Part shown: piece by piece, positions 18,217 through 26,742 of the stretch
Numbering within the stretch: the stretch's first letter is position 1
Layout of the letters: each line of letters begins with the position of its first letter
Assembly (NCBI GenBank): GCA_963841965.1
Contig: CAWJES010000010.1
Coordinates: 1 to 64,000 of the forward strand
Direction: 5' to 3'
Origin: Palsa-459 sp963841965
GTDB taxonomy: Bacteria > Actinomycetota > Acidimicrobiia > Acidimicrobiales > RAAP-2
Length of the DNA: 64,000 nucleotides
Translations under genes and position numbers: made by a program
Notes under the pieces: model-generated
What the model was told of the DNA's origin: nothing
Databases searched by the model: none
The model's input: the letters and a program-made list of their open reading frames with translations, nothing else

Positions 18217-19390
18217 ACCCGGCTTCGTCGCGAACCGCGGACCGGACCTCGTCGAGTCGACCGACGGGCGTGACGCGATCGACCACGACGGTGTCGCAGC
18301 CGACCCATGATGCAGCTGCAGCCAGCGCCTTCGCCGTGTGCCGCGGGGCATCGGCAGCCTCGAGGACCACGTGGCGCGCGCGCAGGGTCGCCCCGTCGCG
18401 CTTCGGGTCGACGAGCCCGACGATGCGATCGGCGGCGAGCACGGGCATCGCGAAGTACCCGACGGTCCGCTTGTGGCCAGGGACGTAGGCCTCGAGTCGA
18501 AGCCGGACACCGAACAGTCGCTCGACGCGCGCGCGGTCCCAGATGAGCGAGTCGAACGGGCTGAGGATGGTCGATCGGCCGCGCAGCGGCGCGCCGAGCG
18601 CCTGGAGCGCCGCAGGTGACGCGTAGGCAGGTGCCGACCAGCCATCCACCCGCACCTGCACGACGTCCACGTCGGCGAGCACCGAGCGGACGGCCGAGAC
18701 GAGCATCCCGTGGTACGCGGCGATGTCGGCGGCCGTCGCGACCCCGAGCGCGCGGGATGCGGATTCGACGAGCCGCCTCGCGCAGGTCTCGTCATCGGGT
18801 TCCTCGGCCAGCAGCTCGGCGGGGATCGCTCGTTCGGCGAGGTCGTAGACGCGCTCGAAGCCCCGGCGCTCACGGCACACGAGCTCGCCGGTGTCGAGCA
18901 GCCACTCGGCTGCGATCTTCACCTGCGACCACTCCCACCACGACCCACCGGACTTGGCGCCTCCCAGCTGGCGTGCCGTGAGCGGGCCCTCGGCTCGCAG
19001 TCGGCCGGTCACTCCCGCGCAGCTCGTCACGAGGTCCTCGAGCTGGTGCCAGCGTCGACCCCTTGCGCGGCGCTTCCGGCGCGCCGCGGCGTAGCTCGGC
19101 CAGCTGTCGAGCGGCAGGACGCACGCGGCGTGGCTCCAGTACTCGAAGGTCTCGGACCGCGGTCCCCACAACGCCCGCTCGATGGACGACCGCGCCACTG
19201 CGCCGAGGCGCGCGTAGGCGACGAGCTCGTGGGACCTCGCGAGCACCGCGATGGTGTCCAGCTGCACCGCGCGAAGGTGCTCCACGAGCCCCGCGGGGCC
19301 ACCGCGCAGCCTGGGCCCGAGCATGCCCTGCGCGTGGAGCGACGCGCGCCGGGCCTCGCGGATGCTGAGCGGTTCCACCGCGGTGGGCAC
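18215..19390 (-). CDS. AlkZ/YcaQ-family winged-helix DNA glycosylase
   Basis: Member of the HTH_42 (YcaQ/AlkZ, formerly DUF1006) family, whose studied members unhook interstrand crosslinks or remove bulky alkylated bases. The hallmark block VQLDTIAVLARSHELVAYARLG is near residue 45, and WGPRSETFEYWSHAACVLPL follows. Later come WEWSQVKIAAEWLLDTGELV (winged helix) and SPFDSLIWDRARVERLFG. Length 391 residues is typical. Start ATG 19390. It lies 5 bp after the stop of a PIG-L deacetylase gene on the same strand. Substrate is unknown. Confidence 0.85.
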   Translation of the reverse strand: MPTAVEPLSIREARRASLHAQGMLGPRLRGGPAGLVEHLRAVQLDTIAVLARSHELVAYARLGAVARSSIERALWGPRSETFEYWSHAACVLPLDSWPSYAAARRKRRARGRRWHQLEDLVTSCAGVTGRLRAEGPLTARQLGGAKSGGSWWEWSQVKIAAEWLLDTGELVCRERRGFERVYDLAERAIPAELLAEEPDDETCARRLVESASRALGVATAADIAAYHGMLVSAVRSVLADVDVVQVRVDGWSAPAYASPAALQALGAPLRGRSTILSPFDSLIWDRARVERLFGVRLRLEAYVPGHKRTVGYFAMPVLAADRIVGLVDPKRDGATLRARHVVLEAADAPRHTAKALAAAASWVGCDTVVVDRVTPVGRLDEVRSAVRDEAG

Positions 19391-19395
19391 GCGCG

Positions 19396-20268
19396 TCAGG
19401 TGCGCCAGGGGGCGAACAGGTCGTCGGCAACCCCGGTGAGATCGAACGGGTCCACCGCGCGGACGAAGGCCTCGCGCCGGAACATCGCACGGAACCGCTC
19501 GCGGCCGATCTTCATGAAGAAGGAGCGCTCCGTCTGGCTCCCGTGGGCGGCGAGCGCATCGAACTTCGCGTCGACCGCGCCCGACACGTCGATGACCGCG
19601 CCGATCAGCTCGTCGGGTGTCCCGAAGTCGTTGTCCGGCCCCTCCTCGTCCGCAGCACCGTCATCCGAACTGTCCTGTCCCGCGGCGGTGCCCGCCTCGG
19701 CCTCCGCCTCGCGCTGCACCTCCTCGATCACGCTGCGGAACTCCGCGAACGCCGACTTCGGGATCGCTGTGAAGTAGAGGCTCGCCGTGAGGCCTGACAT
19801 CTGGAGCGCGGCCACTGTTATCCGGTGGGTCTGGATGTGGTCGGGGTGGCCGTACCCGCCCTTCTCGTCGTAGGTCACGATCACCTGCGGCCGCTCTTCC
19901 AGGAGGATCGGGACCAGCCGAGCGGCAGCCTCCTCGACCGGCGTCGACCAGAAGGAGCCCGGCACGTCGTTCTGGGGCCAGCCAACCATGCCGGAGTCCT
20001 TGAACCCGAGGATCTCGAGCCTCGCGACCCCGAGGATCGACGCGGCGTTGCGCAGCTCCACGAGCCGGTGCGCCGCGACCTCGTCAGGCTCGTGGTGCTC
20101 GAGCTCGGGCGTGGTCCCGTCCGGTGCGTCGCCGAGGGAACCGTCCGTGCAGGTAACGAGCACGGTGCGGATGCCCTCGTCGGCGTAGGTGCGGAGGATG
20201 CCCCCGGTCGACGACGACTCGTCGTCGGGGTGCGCGTGCACGCACAGGAGCGTCAGGTGCTCGCTCAC
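19396..20268 (-). CDS. PIG-L family deacetylase (MshB/Mca-like), paralogue with an acidic insertion
   Basis: Zinc-dependent N-deacetylase of the LmbE/PIG-L family that includes MshB and Mca of mycothiol metabolism. Zinc motifs are AHPDDE at 12-17 and HPDH at 141-144. Start GTG 20268 overlaps the upstream paralogue's stop. A ~30-residue Glu/Ala/Asp-rich segment (about 186-214) is absent from the paralogue and looks like a flexible loop. Mca has a Lys after its AHPDDES motif; here serines follow, so Mca identity is doubtful. Substrate not determined. Confidence 0.87.
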   Translation of the reverse strand: MSEHLTLLCVHAHPDDESSSTGGILRTYADEGIRTVLVTCTDGSLGDAPDGTTPELEHHEPDEVAAHRLVELRNAASILGVARLEILGFKDSGMVGWPQNDVPGSFWSTPVEEAAARLVPILLEERPQVIVTYDEKGGYGHPDHIQTHRITVAALQMSGLTASLYFTAIPKSAFAEFRSVIEEVQREAEAEAGTAAGQDSSDDGAADEEGPDNDFGTPDELIGAVIDVSGAVDAKFDALAAHGSQTERSFFMKIGRERFRAMFRREAFVRAVDPFDLTGVADDLFAPWRT

Positions 20269-21080
20269 GCGACCCCCGCGAAGAGGTCGTCCTCGGGCAG
20301 GGGCGTGCCCGTCAGGTCCAGGGCGCGGATGAACCGCTCCACCCCGAAGACGGCGTCGAACAGCTCGTCGGGCATCGCGACCAGGTCGTCGTTGTCCCCC
20401 TGGGATGCGTGGGCGGCCAGGGCCGCATGCTTCGCGCGCACCCAGGGCGTGCAGTCGATCTCGGTGGCGACCAGCTCGTCGGGGCTCCCCCAGTCGGGGT
20501 CCTCCAGCCACTCGGGCAGGACCATGCCGGCGTCGACGGCCATCGAGAGGAAGGCGTCGAGCATCGACTGCGGGATCGCCGGGAAGTAGACCTTCCGCAC
20601 GGCGTCGGTCGACGCAACCGCCGCCATCGTCGCGAGGTGCGTGTGGATGTGGTCGGGGTGGCCGTAGAAGCCGTTGGCGTCGTAGGTGACGACGACCTGG
20701 GGGCGCTCGTCGGCGATCACCTCGGCGATCCTCGCCGCCACGTCGCCGACGGGCTGGTTGATGAAGGACGTCGCCAGGCCGTTCTGCGCCCACCCCGCCA
20801 TGCCCGAGTCCGCGTAGCCCAGCAGCTCGAGCCTCGAGACGCCGAGGATCGCGGCCGACGCCTCGAGCTCAGCCCTGCGGGCACGGCCCACCGCGTCGGC
20901 ATCGTGGCCGTCCTCGCCCGGACCGACGCCCCCGTCGGCGAATCCGAGCCCGCCGTCGGTGCACGTGACGAGCACGCTGCGCACCCCCTCGGCGGCGTAG
21001 CGGGCCATGACCCCGGCCGTGAACAGCGCCTCGTCGTCGGGGTGCGCGTGCACGCACAGGAGGGTCCGGTCGGCTGGCAC
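20265..21080 (-). CDS. PIG-L family deacetylase (MshB-like)
   Basis: First of two tandem PIG-L deacetylases (271 residues). AHPDDE at 12-17 and HPDH at 141-144 supply the zinc site. The two proteins align almost without gaps over the first 150 residues, so they arose by tandem duplication. The likely substrate class is an N-acetylglucosaminyl-inositol or a thiol-conjugate amide, by analogy to MshB/Mca in Actinomycetota; no other mycothiol gene lies in the window. Start ATG 21080; its stop overlaps the next start as GTGA. Confidence 0.87.
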   Translation of the reverse strand: MPADRTLLCVHAHPDDEALFTAGVMARYAAEGVRSVLVTCTDGGLGFADGGVGPGEDGHDADAVGRARRAELEASAAILGVSRLELLGYADSGMAGWAQNGLATSFINQPVGDVAARIAEVIADERPQVVVTYDANGFYGHPDHIHTHLATMAAVASTDAVRKVYFPAIPQSMLDAFLSMAVDAGMVLPEWLEDPDWGSPDELVATEIDCTPWVRAKHAALAAHASQGDNDDLVAMPDELFDAVFGVERFIRALDLTGTPLPEDDLFAGVA

Positions 21081-21142
21081 GGCGACACCCTACCGGGGAG
21101 GCGGGCGGCATCTCGGTGCGAGATGGTCCTTGGCGGCGTCCG

Positions 21143-22756
21143 TCACCCGACGATCAGGCGGATCACCCGCACGACGAGGAGGGTCGAGGAGACGGCCAGG
21201 TAGAGGCCGATGAAGCCGAAGAGCACCCTTCGCCCGAGCGGCTTCGGGGCGAGGGTCATCAAGGTGAGCCTCGGGGTCCGCCAGTCGAACTTGTCCGCCG
21301 TGGCGGGATGCACGGGCTCCGCGGAGGCCCGACGGAACATCAGGGGCGCGGCGATCGCGTAGACGACGATCGCGATCACGCCCAGAACCTCGAGCATCGG
21401 GAGGACCGGGGTGCTGGGCAGGACGGTCGTCGCCATCAGGGTGGCGGAGAGCGCGAAGAGCGCGAGCACGATCGCGAGGGCCAGGAGGTTCAGCCACTTC
21501 CCGTTCGCCCAGGGTCCGAGCACCTCGCGGTCGTTGCACAGCAGGAGCGCGAACACCGTGGTCGCCGGCAGGAGGATCCCGCACAGGGCCTGGACCGCGA
21601 GCGTCACGATCCCCTGGGCGTGCGCGTCGCTCACGAGCACGGACCCCGCCGCAACCCCGATCAGCACCGCGATGAGGCTGTAGAACCCCTTCGCGTCACG
21701 CACCCGCGCACTGAGCGACTGGCGCAGTCCCGAGACGTCCCCGATCGCATAGCTGCTCGCGAGCGTGACCGTGGCGGCCCCGATGATCGATGCGTTGAGC
21801 AGGAGGATCGCGAAGATCGTCCCTGACGCGTTGCCCACGTAGCGCTTGAGGTCCTGGGCGATCGCCAGGGCGTTCGAGACATTCGCCGGGCCCGAGGCCG
21901 AGGTGCCCGCGAGACCGGCGGCGACGGCCGAGACGATCATGATCGCGGTGATGATGACGACGGCGGTCCCGATGATCGTGTCCGCCCGCTCGTAGTTGAG
22001 CCACCGCGTCGTGATCTTCTTGTCGACGATGTTCGACTGCTGGAAGTAGAGCTGCCACGGCGCGACGGTCGTGCCGACGATGGAGATCACGAGCAGCACC
22101 GCGAGTGGCTTGAAGCCGCCCTGCGCGCTCGGGACGAAGAGGCCGTGGAGCACCGCGTGCGCGGTCGGGTGCGACATGACGAGCAGTGGGATCGCGAGCA
22201 GGCTGACGACCACGAAGACGAACATGATCCGCTCCCAGCGCCGGTAGCTGCCCGTGGCGATGATCGCGAACAGCCCGAGGGCGGCGAGCGGCACCGAGAT
22301 GTAGTCGCTCACCCCGAAGTAGGTGAGCGACAGGGACACGCCGATGAACTCGGTGACGATGATGAGGAAGTTGGTGATGAGGATGCACGTGACGGCCACG
22401 GTGCCCCACAGGCGGCCGAACCGCTCCGTGATGAGCTTCGCGTGGCCCACGCCGGTGACCGCGCCGAGGCGGGCCACCATCTCCTGGTTGACGATGAGCA
22501 CGGGGATGCACAGCAGCAGCGTCCACAGCAGCGTGAGCCCGTAGCCCTGGCCGGCCTGGGCGTAGGTGGTGAGCCCGCCGGCGTCGTTGTCGCCCACCGT
22601 GACGATGAGGCCGGGACCGAGGATCGCGAGCAGCGTGAGCAACCGGGCCCGCGCCCCCACGCGGGCGCCCACGTCATGCTCCCTGATGGTCCCGAAGGCG
22701 CCCTGGATCTCGCTGGACTCGGCTGTCGGCCGTCCGTGGTCGTGTGCTGCTGGCAT
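21143..22756 (-). CDS. NRAMP-related divalent cation transporter, probably Mg2+ type (NRMT-like)
   Basis: Multi-pass (about 11 TM) SLC11/NRAMP superfamily transporter, 537 residues. The TM1 metal motif DPGN is replaced by GDNDAGG (55-61), and the TM6 motif, normally with Met and His (MPH), reads VAPWQ at 231-235. Loss of the TM6 Met, which selects transition metals in canonical NRAMPs, is a known hallmark of the Mg2+-transporting NRAMP-related branch. The gene just upstream encodes a soluble MgtE N/CBS protein, which supports Mg2+. The leader carries a hairpin covering part of the ribosome-binding site. Start ATG 22756 is preceded by AGGAGG. Confidence 0.87.
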   Translation of the reverse strand: MPAAHDHGRPTAESSEIQGAFGTIREHDVGARVGARARLLTLLAILGPGLIVTVGDNDAGGLTTYAQAGQGYGLTLLWTLLLCIPVLIVNQEMVARLGAVTGVGHAKLITERFGRLWGTVAVTCILITNFLIIVTEFIGVSLSLTYFGVSDYISVPLAALGLFAIIATGSYRRWERIMFVFVVVSLLAIPLLVMSHPTAHAVLHGLFVPSAQGGFKPLAVLLVISIVGTTVAPWQLYFQQSNIVDKKITTRWLNYERADTIIGTAVVIITAIMIVSAVAAGLAGTSASGPANVSNALAIAQDLKRYVGNASGTIFAILLLNASIIGAATVTLASSYAIGDVSGLRQSLSARVRDAKGFYSLIAVLIGVAAGSVLVSDAHAQGIVTLAVQALCGILLPATTVFALLLCNDREVLGPWANGKWLNLLALAIVLALFALSATLMATTVLPSTPVLPMLEVLGVIAIVVYAIAAPLMFRRASAEPVHPATADKFDWRTPRLTLMTLAPKPLGRRVLFGFIGLYLAVSSTLLVVRVIRLIVG

Positions 22757-22763
22757 CTCACCT

Positions 22764-22814
22764 CCTCTCGGTCGTCGTGGTCGCGGGCCGCGACCGAACG
22801 GCTACGACGAGAGG
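22764..22814 (-). promoter_or_regulatory. Leader hairpin of the NRAMP-related gene that pairs with its ribosome-binding site
   Basis: In the minus-strand mRNA, CCTCTCG (22814-22808) can pair with CGAGAGG (22770-22764), extended by three more pairs after one bulged G. Inside is a second perfect hairpin with 7-bp arms GGTCGCG/CGCGACC (22779-22795). The outer stem covers half of the AGGAGG element (22766-22761) four bases before the ATG. This looks like a translational switch; no known riboswitch consensus was recognised. Confidence 0.55.
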
Positions 22815-22857
22815 AAGGAGCACCTCCGCGCCCGTCGGCCGGAATCTGTCTGCGGAA

Positions 22858-22906
22858 CGAGCCGCCCGGGGCGGCTCGGACTACTTGGGGGTTTCAGCTG
22901 ACCCCC
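22858..22906 (-). terminator. Two strong hairpins between the MgtE-N/CBS gene and the NRAMP-related gene
   Basis: On the minus-strand transcript the first hairpin has arms GGGGGT/ACCCCC (22906-22887) and the second has 9-bp arms CGAGCCGCC/GGCGGCTCG with a 3-nt loop (22878-22858). Both lie after the MgtE-N/CBS stop and before the RBS hairpin. No U-tract follows, so they could be Rho-type pause sites, a processing region or part of a structured leader. Confidence 0.45.
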
Positions 22907-22952
22907 CTTCGTAGGCCGCAGCATTCGGTGGCGCGCAGCGCAGCAGCAGTGG

Positions 22953-24215
22953 TCACTCCTCGACCACCGACATGCCGAACTCGCGGCGCCAGCCTTGCGG
23001 CAGGAGCAGTTCCAGGAGGTCGTCGACCGTGACGACCCCGAGCACGTGGCCGTGCTCCTCGTCGAGGACCGGCACGACCGTGAGGTTGTAGTCGCTCATG
23101 GTCCTGGCCATCCTGTGGACGTCCCAGTGGGCGTGGACGTGCGCGGGATCCGATCGCATCACGTCGGCGACCTGGTCGGTCGGACGCGACCGAACCAGCT
23201 TGGTGACCGGGACGGATCCGGCGAGGTGACCCTGCTCGTCGAGCACGAACAGCACGTTGAGGGCCTCGATCGGCGCGCTGGACGTCCGGATCGCGTCGAG
23301 GGCCTCGAGGACGGTTGCCGTCGCCGTCACTGCGGCGTAGTCCGGGCTCATGAGACCGCCCGCGGACTCCGCGGGGAAGCTGAGCAGGTTCCTGACCTTG
23401 ACCTGCTGGGGCTCGGCCATGAGCTCGAGCAGGGGCATCCGGCGCTCCTGGTCGACCTCGCTGATGAGGTCCGCCGCGTCGTCGGGCGCCATTCGCGAGA
23501 GGAGCCGCGCCGCGTCCTCGTTGCTTCGCTGGTCGATGAACTCCACCTGGTGCTCGGTGTCGAGCTCCTCGAAGACGTCTGCCTCGAGTTCGCGGTCGAG
23601 GCCGACCGCCTCGATGATCTCCTCGCCCTCCTCGTGGCTTGCCGCCTCGACGAGGTCGGCGATCTGTGCGGGATGCAGCTTCGAGAGGCTCCGGTAGGGG
23701 ATCCGCATCTTCGCGGTGGGCACGTGTCCCATGAACGGCTCGATCTGCGCGAAATCCACCAGGCTGGTGGTCGACACCCGGCTGCCGAGGCGTCCGCCGA
23801 GGATCCTGCGGAGCAACGGACGGCGGCCCGCATCCACGCCGACGACCTCCCAGGTGCCCTCCACTTCGGCGAGCTCGATCTCGTTCGCCGTGATGAGCCG
23901 TCCCCGGACGAAGTTGATCAGGTGCCGTGCGAGCAGGTCGGACGACAGGAGCACCTCGCCCTCGCGCCGCTCGAACTTGCGAAGGTCGACCCGCTTGCCG
24001 TCGAACTGCACGCGCCCGCCGCCGAGCGAGGCGATCTTTCGGATCGGGACGAACAGGTCCCTGCCCTCGATCCGCACGACGATCCCGACGACGACGGGAT
24101 GGGGGTCGGTCCCGAGCCTGGCCACGACGTCCTGGACGCGGCCGATCCGGTCGCCCTCGCGGTCGACCAGGGGGCGTTGGACGACGGAGGAGAGATGGAG
24201 GAGGTCGAGTGCCAT
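22953..24215 (-). CDS. PRC-barrel, MgtE N-domain and CBS-pair protein (soluble Mg2+ sensor-like)
   Basis: Cytosolic 420-residue protein without membrane segments. Residues ~1-80 and ~95-165 look like two PRC-barrel domains (GDRIGRVQDVVARLG; LITANEIELAEVEGTWEVVGVD). Residues ~175-275 are the MgtE N-terminal helical superhelix (LHPAQIADLVEAAS..., AARLLSRMAPDDAADLI). Residues ~285-415 are a CBS pair (GGLMSPDYAAVTATATVLEAL; VTVDDLLELLLPQGWRR). In MgtE channels the N and CBS domains sense Mg2+ and close the pore; here the pore domain is missing. It lies directly upstream of the NRAMP-related transporter, so a role as detached gate or sensor is inferred. Start ATG 24215. Confidence 0.88.
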   Translation of the reverse strand: MALDLLHLSSVVQRPLVDREGDRIGRVQDVVARLGTDPHPVVVGIVVRIEGRDLFVPIRKIASLGGGRVQFDGKRVDLRKFERREGEVLLSSDLLARHLINFVRGRLITANEIELAEVEGTWEVVGVDAGRRPLLRRILGGRLGSRVSTTSLVDFAQIEPFMGHVPTAKMRIPYRSLSKLHPAQIADLVEAASHEEGEEIIEAVGLDRELEADVFEELDTEHQVEFIDQRSNEDAARLLSRMAPDDAADLISEVDQERRMPLLELMAEPQQVKVRNLLSFPAESAGGLMSPDYAAVTATATVLEALDAIRTSSAPIEALNVLFVLDEQGHLAGSVPVTKLVRSRPTDQVADVMRSDPAHVHAHWDVHRMARTMSDYNLTVVPVLDEEHGHVLGVVTVDDLLELLLPQGWRREFGMSVVEE

Positions 24216-24276
24216 GGTGCCTGTTCGTCGGATCGGCCGGACCGCCAAAGGCTACCCCGGCGATCCCGGCACGGGC

Positions 24277-25287
24277 TCAGACGGTGCGCAGCGCCGCGAT
24301 GACCGCTTCGATGTGCTCGTCGGTGATGCCCGAGTGGACCACGAGACGCACTCGCTGCGGGCCGATCGTGTCGCCCAGGACGCCATTCGCCGCCAGCCGT
24401 TGGACGATCCCGACGGCATCCGCGTGGTCGAACGCAACGATGTTCGTGCGGCAGCGAGCCGGATCGAAGTCAGGGGCGATGATGTCGGCGACGGCTCCCG
24501 CCAAGCGCGACGCGCGGTGATGGTCGTCCGCGAGCCGGTCGACCATCGTGTCGAGCGCGATCAGTCCCGCGGCGGCAATGATCCCCGCCTGCCGCATCGT
24601 TCCGCCGAGGCGCTTGCGCTCGATCCTGCCGGCGTCGATGAGGTCCGCGGGGCCAGCGAGCAGCGATCCCACCGGTGCGCTGAGCCCCTTCGAGAGGCAG
24701 CTCATCACCGTCGTGGACGGACCGGCGAGGTCCGCCATCGTGCACTTGAGCGCGACCGCCGCATTGAACAGCCGCGCGCCGTCCAGATGGACCGCGAGGC
24801 CCTGTGCCGCCTCGACGCACGCGGCGATATGGGCCGGGTCGACGGGCACGCCGCCCGAGACCATGTGGGTGTTCTCCAGCGCAAGGAGGGTCGCCACCAC
24901 CTGGTGATGGTCCTGCGCCGCGACCGCGGCGCGGATCGCGGCGGGATCGAGCAGCCCCGTGCTGTCGTCGAGCGTCCGGAACTGGATGCCCGAGTTTCGG
25001 GCTGCGGCGCCCATCTCCCATTCGACGACGTGATGCTGCGCCCCCGCGATGACGGTGTCGCCGGGTCGGGTGAGAACCCTGATCGCGATCTGGTTCGCCA
25101 TCACGCCGGAGGGGACGAAGACCGCCGCCTCCTTGCCCACGAGCGACGCGTAGCGCTCCTCCAGGGCGCGGACGGTGGGATCGTCACCGAACCCGTCATC
25201 GCCGACCTCGGCCTCCGCCATCGCGCGACGCATCGCCTCGGTCGGCCTCGTCACCGTGTCGCTGCGCAGGTCGATGGGTGTCGTCAC
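24277..25287 (-). CDS. ltaE: Low-specificity L-threonine aldolase
   Basis: PLP-dependent enzyme cleaving L-threonine or allo-threonine to glycine and acetaldehyde. The opening IDLRSDTVTRPTEAMRRAM is diagnostic. Further blocks are GDDGFGDDPTVRALEE, LALENTHMVSGGVPV, VHLDGARLFNAAVAL (cofactor Asp) and SCLSKGLSAPVGSLLAG with the PLP lysine. Length 336 residues is normal. Start GTG 25287, 53 bp from the divergent thioesterase gene. Its acetaldehyde product is the same as that of DeoC in region 1. Confidence 0.93.
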   Translation of the reverse strand: MTTPIDLRSDTVTRPTEAMRRAMAEAEVGDDGFGDDPTVRALEERYASLVGKEAAVFVPSGVMANQIAIRVLTRPGDTVIAGAQHHVVEWEMGAAARNSGIQFRTLDDSTGLLDPAAIRAAVAAQDHHQVVATLLALENTHMVSGGVPVDPAHIAACVEAAQGLAVHLDGARLFNAAVALKCTMADLAGPSTTVMSCLSKGLSAPVGSLLAGPADLIDAGRIERKRLGGTMRQAGIIAAAGLIALDTMVDRLADDHHRASRLAGAVADIIAPDFDPARCRTNIVAFDHADAVGIVQRLAANGVLGDTIGPQRVRLVVHSGITDEHIEAVIAALRTV

Positions 25288-25340
25288 GCGCCGATGCTAC
25301 CGGGGTGCCCCGCGATCCCCGGAGCCTTAGGATCACCAGA

Positions 25341-25753
25341 ATGGAGGAGCCAGCCTGGGTTAACGGCGTCGCACCGACGTCGGGCATCCACGAGCTGCTC
25401 GACATCGTGGTCGTCGAGCAGGACCCTGAGCGCGTCGTCCTGAGCCTCGAGGTCACCCCCAGCGTCCACCAGCCGTTCGGGATCCTGCACGGGGGCGTCT
25501 CGGCCCTCCTTGCGGAGTCTGCCGCGAGCTTCGGGCGCAGCTCTCCGCGCCCCCCGGTCACACCGTCGTCGGCGTCGAGATCAACGCGAACCACCTACGC
25601 GCCATGCGGCAGGGCACGCTCACGGCGACGGCGACCCCGGTGCGCCGGGGCCGGAGGATCCACGTCTGGAACATTGACCTGACCGACGAACAGGACCGGA
25701 TGATCTGCACCTCGAGGTGCACGATCATGGTGATTCCGCTGTCCGAGGAGTAA
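25341..25753 (+). pseudogene. Hotdog-fold (PaaI-like) thioesterase interrupted by one frameshift
   Basis: Reading from ATG 25341 gives PFGILHGGVSALLAESAAS, the PaaI/YbgC-like active-site region, then the frame breaks near 25535. In the next frame the protein continues without loss: HTVVGVEINANHLRAMRQG, GRRIHVWNIDLTD, then TSRCTIMVIPLSEE and stop at 25751-25753. One missing base would restore a normal ~137-residue thioesterase. Because both halves are well conserved, either a recent mutation or a sequencing error explains it. It lies upstream of the fabH-like gene in the same direction. Confidence 0.85.
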
Positions 25754-25815
25754 CAAACCCCGATCGCGGCGCGACCCTATGCTCGCGGGGTGACCCACCG
25801 CCCTGCGAGCGACCC

Positions 25816-26742
25816 GTGCCCGGCCTGCGACTGACGGGGTGGGGCACCGCCCTGCCCGATCGCGTCGTGACCAACGATGAGCTCTCCCTGACCCTCGACA
25901 CGTCGGACGAGTGGATCACCGAGCGGACGGGCATCCGCGAGCGCCGGATCGGCGGCAGCGCGTCGGAGCTCGGCCTTGGGGCGGCGCAGGCAGCCCTGGA
26001 CATGGCCGGCGTCGGCCCCGAGTCAATCGACGCGATCCTCCTCGCGACGACCACGCCGGACAGGCTCATCGGGTCGACCGCCCCGGTCATTGGGGACGCC
26101 CTCGGGGTGCAGTGCCCTGCCCTCGACCTGAACGCCGCGTGCAGCGGGTTCATGTACGGGCTCTGGGTCGCGCGTGGCCTCCTTGCGACCGGCAGCAAGC
26201 GGGTCCTCCTCATCGGGGCCGAGCACCTGTCGCGCTGGGTCGACTGGGATGACCGCTCGATGGCCGTGATCTTCGGGGACGGCGCGGGCGCGGTCGTGCT
26301 CGAGGCAACCGACGGCCCCGGCGACCTGCTCGGCTTCGACGTGGGATCAGACGGCAGCCTCATCCACCTCATCGCGTGCGAGCACGGTGGCACGATCACG
26401 ATGGACGGCAGGGAGACCTTCCGCCGGGCCGTGCGCATCATGGTCTCCTCCTCGGAGCGTGCGCTGAAGGAGGCGGGTCTGACGATCGATGACGTCTCGC
26501 TGGTCGTCCCCCACCAGGCGAACATCCGGATCATCCAGGCGGCCTGCGAACGCCTCGGCATCCCCGAGGAGCGCGCCGTCGTCGTCGTCGACCGCTACGG
26601 CAACACGTCGAGCGCATCGATCCCGATCGCGCTCGTCGACGCGGAGGCCGACGGGCGCATCAAGCCCGGCGACACCCTCCTGCTCACGGGCTTCGGTGCC
26701 GGCATGACCTGGGCCAGCGCCATCCTCAAGTGGCCGAGTTGA
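25816..26742 (+). CDS. fabH: 3-oxoacyl-ACP synthase III (FabH-like)
   Basis: Condenses a short acyl-CoA with malonyl-ACP to start fatty acid (or related acyl) synthesis. The catalytic triad is complete: Cys109 in NAACSGF, His233 in PHQAN, Asn263 in YGNTSSAS. Start GTG 25816 gives 308 residues and the usual N-terminus LTGWGTALPDRVVTNDEL; 33 further upstream codons are not conserved-looking. It overlaps the next gene. No acyl carrier or other fab genes are in the window, so a specialised role is possible. Confidence 0.92.
   Translation: MPGLRLTGWGTALPDRVVTNDELSLTLDTSDEWITERTGIRERRIGGSASELGLGAAQAALDMAGVGPESIDAILLATTTPDRLIGSTAPVIGDALGVQCPALDLNAACSGFMYGLWVARGLLATGSKRVLLIGAEHLSRWVDWDDRSMAVIFGDGAGAVVLEATDGPGDLLGFDVGSDGSLIHLIACEHGGTITMDGRETFRRAVRIMVSSSERALKEAGLTIDDVSLVVPHQANIRIIQAACERLGIPEERAVVVVDRYGNTSSASIPIALVDAEADGRIKPGDTLLLTGFGAGMTWASAILKWPS

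Noticed and set aside
22757..22952. M-box, yybP-ykoY or ykkC riboswitch upstream of the NRAMP-related gene
   Set aside because: A CCGAGAG word occurs near the SD but the rest of these consensus structures is not visible; kept only as an unnamed structured leader.
25717..25815. N-terminal extension of the FabH-like protein
   Set aside because: The 33 extra residues overlap the thioesterase end, have no family-like sequence and no ribosome-binding site.
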